Of a stretch of DNA of 50,496 bases, positions 46,287-50,496 are shown piece after piece. Source of the DNA: Nitrospirota bacterium. Its GTDB lineage: Bacteria > Nitrospirota > Nitrospiria > Nitrospirales > NS-4. Numbering within the stretch: position 1 is the stretch's first letter; every line of letters starts with the position of its first letter. The notes under the pieces are model-generated. The model was not told where the DNA came from. It searched no databases and worked only from the letters and a program-made list of their open reading frames with translations. The position numbers were made by a program, and so were the translations under genes. Location of the stretch: the NCBI GenBank assembly GCA_005877815.1, contig VBOG01000048.1:1-50496 (forward strand), written 5' to 3'.

Positions 46287-46985
46287 TCAGCAGCGTGACG
46301 CGGCACTTCTATAGATGACCGAATCCGACACGCCGGCTTCCGCAAATCCTTTGCGTCGCAGCAGGCAGCTGTCGCAACATCCGCACGCCCGTCCCTGCTG
46401 ATCCGGATCGTAACAGCTATGGGTCAGTTCCAACGGCGCCTTGAGCGCGATGCCACGGCGAATGATGTCCGCTTTGGTCATCCGCAGCAACGGAGCTTCG
46501 ACCCTGAGGTCTCGTCCCTCGATGCCCGCTTTGGTTCCCACCCTGGCCAGCGCTTCGAAGGCGGTGAGGAATTCAGGCCGGCAGTCAGGGTATCCGCTGT
46601 AATCCAATATATTGGCTCCGATATAAATGGTGTCGGCGAGAAGCACTTCTGCCCATCCCAGAGCCAAAGCCAAAAAGAGGGTGTTGCGAGCAGGAACATA
46701 TGTCGGCGGTATGCCTGCGCCGATCTCTTCGCCGGTCCTGTCCTTCGGCACAACCATGACATCGGTGAGCGCCGATCCGCCGATGGCTCGCAAGTCCACC
46801 GTGATCTCGAGCGTCCGCACCGCCCCCAACGCCTTTGCGATTGCGGGCACTCGGGTCAGCTCAACCGCATGACGCTGCCCATAATTCACGCTGAGCAGAA
46901 ACAGCTGGTACCCCGCCGCCCGCGCCTCCGCCGCTGCGACCGTTGAATCGAGGCCCCCGCTGCTCAGCACGACGGCCCGCTTCAT
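46287..46985 (-). CDS. queC: 7-cyano-7-deazaguanine synthase QueC
   Basis: The product is 232 aa from ATG 46985. PP-loop VLSSGGLDSTVA; YVPARNTLFLALA; EAPLLRMTKADIIRRG; and zinc cysteines in HSCYDPDQQGRACGCCDSCLLR. It makes preQ0 for queuosine. ATG 46985 has no good Shine-Dalgarno sequence, and the reading frame is open for another 102 codons upstream, which encode a PDZ-like segment (next entry). So QueC may be fused or start by coupling. Confidence 0.93.
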   Translation of the reverse strand: MKRAVVLSSGGLDSTVAAAEARAAGYQLFLLSVNYGQRHAVELTRVPAIAKALGAVRTLEITVDLRAIGGSALTDVMVVPKDRTGEEIGAGIPPTYVPARNTLFLALALGWAEVLLADTIYIGANILDYSGYPDCRPEFLTAFEALARVGTKAGIEGRDLRVEAPLLRMTKADIIRRGIALKAPLELTHSCYDPDQQGRACGCCDSCLLRRKGFAEAGVSDSVIYRSAASRC

Positions 46986-47291
46986 GGCTGCCCGAGGCCG
47001 CTCTTTCACCTGAACCTCTTCGCGCTTTCCTTGCCGAACGAACTCTACTTTTATCATACCACCGGGCTGACGCTTGCGTATGTAACGCAGGAGCTCTTCA
47101 GAGGATGAGATCCGCTGATGATGCTGGAACCTAAGGAGTCGGTCGGAAGGGGTGGAAGAAGAAATCATACGGACGGCGCGGCTGGTGATGTTGTAGACCT
47201 CGACATTGTTTTCTTCGTCGCGGGTCAGCGCCCAGCCGAAGGACTCGATCATCAGCCAGAGAACGGCGATGTCGACGGAAACGGCTCGCAT
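46986..47291 (-). CDS. PDZ-like segment in frame with queC
   Basis: 102 codons from ATG 47291, 5 bp after the dksA stop, running without a stop into queC. It begins MRAVSVDIAVLWLMIESFGWA (a hydrophobic, signal-like start), then TRDEENNVEV. The stretch SDRLLRFQHHQRISSSEEL, then YIRKRQPGGMIKVEFVRQGKREEV, is the second half of a PDZ domain. It could be a separate PDZ protein that has lost its stop, or a true PDZ-QueC fusion. The boundary between the two is not visible. Confidence 0.5.
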
Positions 47292-47296
47292 GCCCC

Positions 47297-47791
47297 TCAG
47301 GGGGTTTGGTCCTCCTCCTGTTCGATCTTCTCGAGCATCTCTTGCTTTTCCTGGCACGCGACGCATCGGCGCGCGAAGGGAACAGCCTTCAACCGCTTTT
47401 CGCTGATTTCGACACCGCAATCGGAGCACAGACCGTAGTTCCCTTCGCCGAGGCGAACCAGCGCCTCGTCAATCTGTTGGCGCACGCGATTTCGCATCTC
47501 CATAATGGAGATCTCCCGGGCCCGTTCCGAATCCAACAGCGCCTGATCGCCCACGTCCGGGATAGCATCAACTCGCTGCTGTTGCTCGTCGGACAGTCGG
47601 TGTCCGATGGATGCCTCAATCTCTTTTAAGACCGTCTGTCGCCGTTCCATCAGCATTTTTTTGAGCGCACCCGTTCTCATGCTTGGTTCTTTGCCTTTCG
47701 AGACCGCCGCCACCGGTTTCTTCATGGGCTTAGAAGGCGCACTCTTCGCTTTCGTCGTCACGTGTTGACGGGATTTTGCTTTCCCGGTCAT
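47297..47791 (-). CDS. dksA: DksA/TraR-family zinc-finger regulator
   Basis: The product is 164 aa. A basic Lys/Pro-rich N-terminal tail (1-38) is followed by a coiled coil with the tip motif DVGDQA (DxxDxA) and the C4 zinc finger CSDC...CVAC (GLCSDCGVEISEKR, RRCVACQ). DksA binds the RNA polymerase secondary channel with ppGpp. The length is similar to DksA but the long basic tail is unusual. It overlaps the Nudix stop by 4 bases (ATGA). Confidence 0.88.
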   Translation of the reverse strand: MTGKAKSRQHVTTKAKSAPSKPMKKPVAAVSKGKEPSMRTGALKKMLMERRQTVLKEIEASIGHRLSDEQQQRVDAIPDVGDQALLDSERAREISIMEMRNRVRQQIDEALVRLGEGNYGLCSDCGVEISEKRLKAVPFARRCVACQEKQEMLEKIEQEEDQTP

Positions 47792-48234
47792 GTGATGTGC
47801 TCTCCTTCCTCTAAGAGAAGCGCGGCCTTCTCCAGCGCCTCACGTTCATTTTTGTATGTCAGTTTTCTGAGCGCCTCGTCGATGGGAAACCAACGCGCCT
47901 CTTCCACTTCGGTATCATGATCGGCGGTGTCTCCCCCTTTGAATCGCAACAGAAACAGATGGACGGTTTTACTCACGCGGGCATGCACCGCACGCGAATA
48001 AAATTCATAGGAGATCTCATCTATCTTGCACACGACCTTCCCGTCCAAGCCGGTCTCTTCGCGAACTTCACGGACCGCGGTCTGCTCCAGAGCCTCGCCG
48101 TCTTCGACCCATCCTTTCGGCAATGCCCATGCTGAATCGCCGCCCGGCCTCGCTACGCAGATCAGCGCCACTTCATAAGAGGATCCCGCCGGCCTGAACA
48201 CGATCCCTCCCGAGGAAATGTGGTGTTGCTTCAT
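47788..48234 (-). CDS. Nudix hydrolase
   Basis: The product is 148 aa. Nudix box GWVEDGEALEQTAVREVREETGLDG (G-x5-E-x7-REVxEExG). It begins MKQHHISSGGIVFRP. ADP-ribose or nucleoside diphosphate hydrolase; the substrate is not decidable. ATG 48234 (start of the domain) preferred; the longer reading frame is not supported. It lies between apt and dksA, so co-expressed. Confidence 0.9.
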   Translation of the reverse strand: MKQHHISSGGIVFRPAGSSYEVALICVARPGGDSAWALPKGWVEDGEALEQTAVREVREETGLDGKVVCKIDEISYEFYSRAVHARVSKTVHLFLLRFKGGDTADHDTEVEEARWFPIDEALRKLTYKNEREALEKAALLLEEGEHIT

Positions 48235-48248
48235 GGAGGCGCCGACTC

Positions 48249-48761
48249 TCAGTATTGGATCAAGGCTTCGACCTCGCACCCTTTGAGTTGATCGCGACCC
48301 TTTAGAGCGAGCAGTTCCACCAGAAATGCGACGCCGATGATCTCGCCGCCGAGCTGGCGGACAAGATTGACGGTGGCGGCAGCTGTGCCACCGGTCGCCA
48401 GCAGATCGTCCACGATCAGCACGCGCTCGCTGGGCATGATGGCATCCCGATGGACCGCCAATGAGTTCGACCCGTATTCGAGATTGTACTTGACCTCGAA
48501 GATGTCGGCCGGAAGTTTCCCGGGTTTGCGGACAGGAACAAATCCCGCCCCTAGTTGGTGTGCGAGAGGACATCCGAAGATGAAGCCACGCGATTCGATG
48601 CCGACGACCTTCTCGATCTTTTTCTCGCGGTAGAGTCCGGTCAATTCATCAATCACGCTCCGAAAGGCCTCTGGGTCTTGGAGCAGCGTCGTGATGTCGT
48701 AAAACAAAATACCGGGCTTGGGATAGTCCGGAACCTCGCGGATGAGTTTCTTATAGTTCAT
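48249..48761 (-). CDS. apt: Adenine phosphoribosyltransferase
   Basis: The product is 170 aa. REVPDYPKPGILFYDIT, GIESRGFIFG, LVIVDDLLATGGTA-type PRPP loop (VLIVDDLLATGGTAAAT) are conserved. It salvages adenine to AMP. ATG 48761 has no Shine-Dalgarno sequence and lies about 5 bases from the predicted transcription start, so it is probably leaderless. First gene of apt-nudix-dksA-queC. Confidence 0.97.
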   Translation of the reverse strand: MNYKKLIREVPDYPKPGILFYDITTLLQDPEAFRSVIDELTGLYREKKIEKVVGIESRGFIFGCPLAHQLGAGFVPVRKPGKLPADIFEVKYNLEYGSNSLAVHRDAIMPSERVLIVDDLLATGGTAAATVNLVRQLGGEIIGVAFLVELLALKGRDQLKGCEVEALIQY

Positions 48762-48772
48762 AGTGGAGGCAG

Positions 48773-48801
48773 AGTATAGGAGAGGGGAAAAGTGGTGTCA
48801 A
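48773..48801 (-). promoter_or_regulatory. Strong sigma-70 promoter for apt-nudix-dksA-queC operon
   Basis: TTGACA (48796-48801), 17 bases, TATACT (48773-48778): near-consensus. Predicted start about 48766, giving a leader of about 5 bases before apt. Confidence 0.8.
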
Positions 48802-48833
48802 CCAAACGTGCGAGGAAACAAAAGGCGCCTGAA

Positions 48834-49130
48834 TTAATGCACGATCTGAAACCCTGAACGCCTGCCGGTGACGTCTTTCCACTTCACGGTGAGATCCGTC
48901 ACCACGGCGCGCGGAGGGCCTGTTCGAAGCCGTCGGAGCATTTCCTCGACGGATTGTCTCGGGCCTTCGATCTCGACCTGTACGCGTCCGTCAGAAAGAT
49001 TTCGAACACATCCCGAGAGTCCGAGCGCCAAGGCAACCTGTTCGGCAAACCCTCGATACCAGACGCCTTGCACACGTCCGGATACAAAAACTTCGGCGGA
49101 TACCATGTCGGAAGGGGAAAGGGAGTCCAT
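48834..49130 (-). CDS. acyP: Acylphosphatase
   Basis: The product is 98 aa. [17 protein letters not shown] has the catalytic Arg and phosphate-binding loop; [17 protein letters not shown] has the catalytic Asn. It hydrolyses acyl phosphates. ATG 49130; a downstream ATG (49106) is possible. Weak ribosome site. It lies downstream of tRNA-Pro(CGG) and a stem-loop. Confidence 0.93.
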   Translation of the reverse strand: MDSLSPSDMVSAEVFVSGRVQGVWYRGFAEQVALALGLSGCVRNLSDGRVQVEIEGPRQSVEEMLRRLRTGPPRAVVTDLTVKWKDVTGRRSGFQIVH

Positions 49131-49152
49131 GGAACTTCGCTGAAGGTATTAT

Positions 49153-49176
49153 CCGGCATGTTGATCGAAATGCCGG
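49153..49176 (-). other. Stem-loop between tRNA-Pro(CGG) and acylphosphatase
   Basis: A perfect 7-bp inverted repeat CCGGCAT/ATGCCGG (49153-49159, 49170-49176) with a 10-base loop, 17 bases after the tRNA 3' end. No T-run. It may be a processing or attenuation element. Confidence 0.33.
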
Positions 49177-49191
49177 CACGAGCAAGCTTGG

Positions 49192-49260
<69 letters not shown>

Positions 49261-49270
<10 letters not shown>

Positions 49271-50370
49271 ACTCCTGGTGCATACGTCATTCCGAAGGCC
49301 TCGGCCACTGCGCGGTGGGTGATCCGACCAAACGCGAGGTTGAGCCCTTTAGCGAGGGCCGGATCGGACCGGACCGCATGCTCCGGCCCCAATTCGGCCA
49401 GGCGCAGAATAAAGGGAAACGACGCATTGGTCAAGGCAAAAGTGGAGGTCTCCGGCACGATGCCCGGCATGTTGGGCACCGCATAGTGCAGCACGCCATC
49501 CACGACGTAAACCGGATCCGAGTGAGACGTCGGACGGATGGTCTCGATACAACCGCCCTGATCCACCGATACGTCCACAATCACGGCGCCCTTTTTCATG
49601 CGGCCGACCGCGTCCCGACTGACGACCTTGGGCGCGCGACCTCCGGGAACGAGGACGGCGCCAATGACCAGGTCCGCGTCGATGACCTGCTGTTCGATCC
49701 AGTCCGCATTGGCCACCATCGTCGTCACCCGGCCACGGTACAAGGCCTCAAGCATTTCCAGCCGATCCCGGTGAAGGTTCGCCACCACGACGCGCGCGCC
49801 GAATCCCACGGCAATGTGCGTCGCTTCCGTTCCCACGACCCCGGCGCCGATGATCACGACCTTGCCGTTCGGCACGCCCGGTACACCGCCGAGCAGGACT
49901 CCCCGCCCTCCATGGACGCGCTCAAGATAGTGCGCGCCGATCTGCACGGCCAACCGGCCGGCCACCTCACTCATCGGGCGGAGAATCGGCCGGCTACCAT
50001 CGGCGCTCTCGACCGTTTCATACGCAATCGCGAAGATTTCCCGTTCGAGCAAAGTCTCCGTCAGCCGGCGATCGGCAGCGAGGTGAAGATAGGTGAACAA
50101 CGCTTGGCCTTTTTTGAGCAGGGCATACTCTGCCGGAAGAGGTTCCTTGACCTTGACGATCAGATCAGCGCGGTCGAAGACCAATGCCTTTTCCGAAACG
50201 ATCTCAGCGCCCGCCTGCGTGTACTGTGCGTCGTCCAATCCGCTGCCGGTCCCAGCTCCCGCCTCGACCACGACACGATGGCCCGCTTTCAGCAAGGCCC
50301 GGGTTCCTGCCGGCGTCAAGGCGACACGGAACTCCTGGTCTTTGATCTCCTTTGGGACGCCGATGATCAT
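49261..50370 (-). CDS. ald: Alanine dehydrogenase
   Basis: The product is 369 aa from ATG 50370 (AGAGGG at 6 bases). [20 protein letters not shown] at the start, [12 protein letters not shown] (catalytic His), NAD-binding [35 protein letters not shown] and [14 protein letters not shown] are conserved. It interconverts pyruvate and alanine with NADH. The last codons (Gly-Val-Gly-Ala-stop) enter the tRNA-Pro gene. It is therefore transcribed through the tRNA. Confidence 0.96.
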
Positions 50371-50496
50371 GGCTTGCCCTCTTCGTCCTTGACGCCATCC
50401 TTTGCGCCCGTGTCGCCGGACTTGCTCGTCTCTGCGGTATTCGTTTGACAACCGGAAAGACGCCGTCCGTTGATCGCGCCGACCGCTCCGGACGAC
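50367..50496 (-). CDS. 3' end of an unrecognised gene upstream of ald
   Basis: 43 codons in the frame that ends with TGA overlapping the ald start (ATGA). It reads SSGAVGAINGRRLSGC, then a Lys/Asp/Gly/Glu-rich acidic tail ending GKP. LSGC resembles a lipobox, but the preceding residues are not hydrophobic enough. The gene continues past the window. Other frames are also open, so this is tentative. Confidence 0.35.
   Translation of the reverse strand, partial: SSGAVGAINGRRLSGCQTNTAETSKSGDTGAKDGVKDEEGKP

Noticed and set aside
47292-47429. Longer start for the PDZ/queC frame inside dksA
   Set aside because: It lies entirely within the dksA coding region in another frame; no ribosome site.

Overview
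The window is a gene-dense bacterial chromosome segment, moderately GC-rich by eye, with two tRNA-Pro genes. I see no phage, insertion sequence, CRISPR array or other obvious mobile DNA. The gene set (LptD, Lgt, type IV minor pilins, sigma-54 regulators, monoheme c-type cytochromes, CimA, archaeal-type phosphoglycerate mutase in a threonine operon, MoaD-MoaE fusion) indicates a Gram-negative, respiring autotroph-like bacterium. Its style is closest to the Nitrospirota (Nitrospira-like). That placement is inferred from gene content, not from a marker phylogeny.

Region 1 (1-12.9 kb): two tandem minor-pilin cassettes (fimT-pilV-pilW-pilX, twice, minus strand; the second runs off the left edge). 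A small exported BamE-like protein, an orphan sigma-54 activator with an unrecognised N-terminal domain, and a pilD-histidine kinase-NtrC-type regulator operon follow. A sigma-54 promoter candidate lies just upstream of the second cassette, so pilin genes, prepilin peptidase and sigma-54 activators form a plausible pilus assembly and control region.

Region 2 (12.6-23.8 kb): a tiny LuxR-type HTH protein, rlmB, cysS, tRNA-Pro(GGG), a MerR-like gene and an IHF/HU gene. Next comes a six-gene amino-acid operon read alaC-hom-thrC-apgM-like-lysC-cimA from a near-consensus sigma-70 promoter. It covers aspartate to threonine, the citramalate route toward isoleucine, and alanine. No thrB is present, and the apgM-like gene sits where homoserine kinase is expected.

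Region 3 (23.8-39.1 kb): a four-domain signalling protein (metallo-beta-lactamase, degenerate receiver, cNMP-binding, SGDEF) divergent from a uvrA-family gene. Then recN, trxA, a cytochrome c, lptD, folC and accD. Upstream of accD lie a truncated metallo-beta-lactamase gene, a TPR plus cNMP-binding protein, a double-FHA protein and a PP2C phosphatase, all on the minus strand.

Region 4 (39.3-43.3 kb): molybdenum cofactor genes moaC-moaDE-moaA with a nickel/cobalt-type transporter, and a divergent FolB-methyltransferase fusion.

Region 5 (43.3-50.5 kb): lgt and a cytochrome c (plus strand). The minus strand carries a J-domain protein and an operon apt-nudix-dksA-(PDZ)queC-small membrane protein-exported protein. 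The window ends with acylphosphatase, tRNA-Pro(CGG) and alanine dehydrogenase, whose stop codon lies inside the tRNA gene. Promoters and starts were read by eye. Several mRNAs look leaderless.
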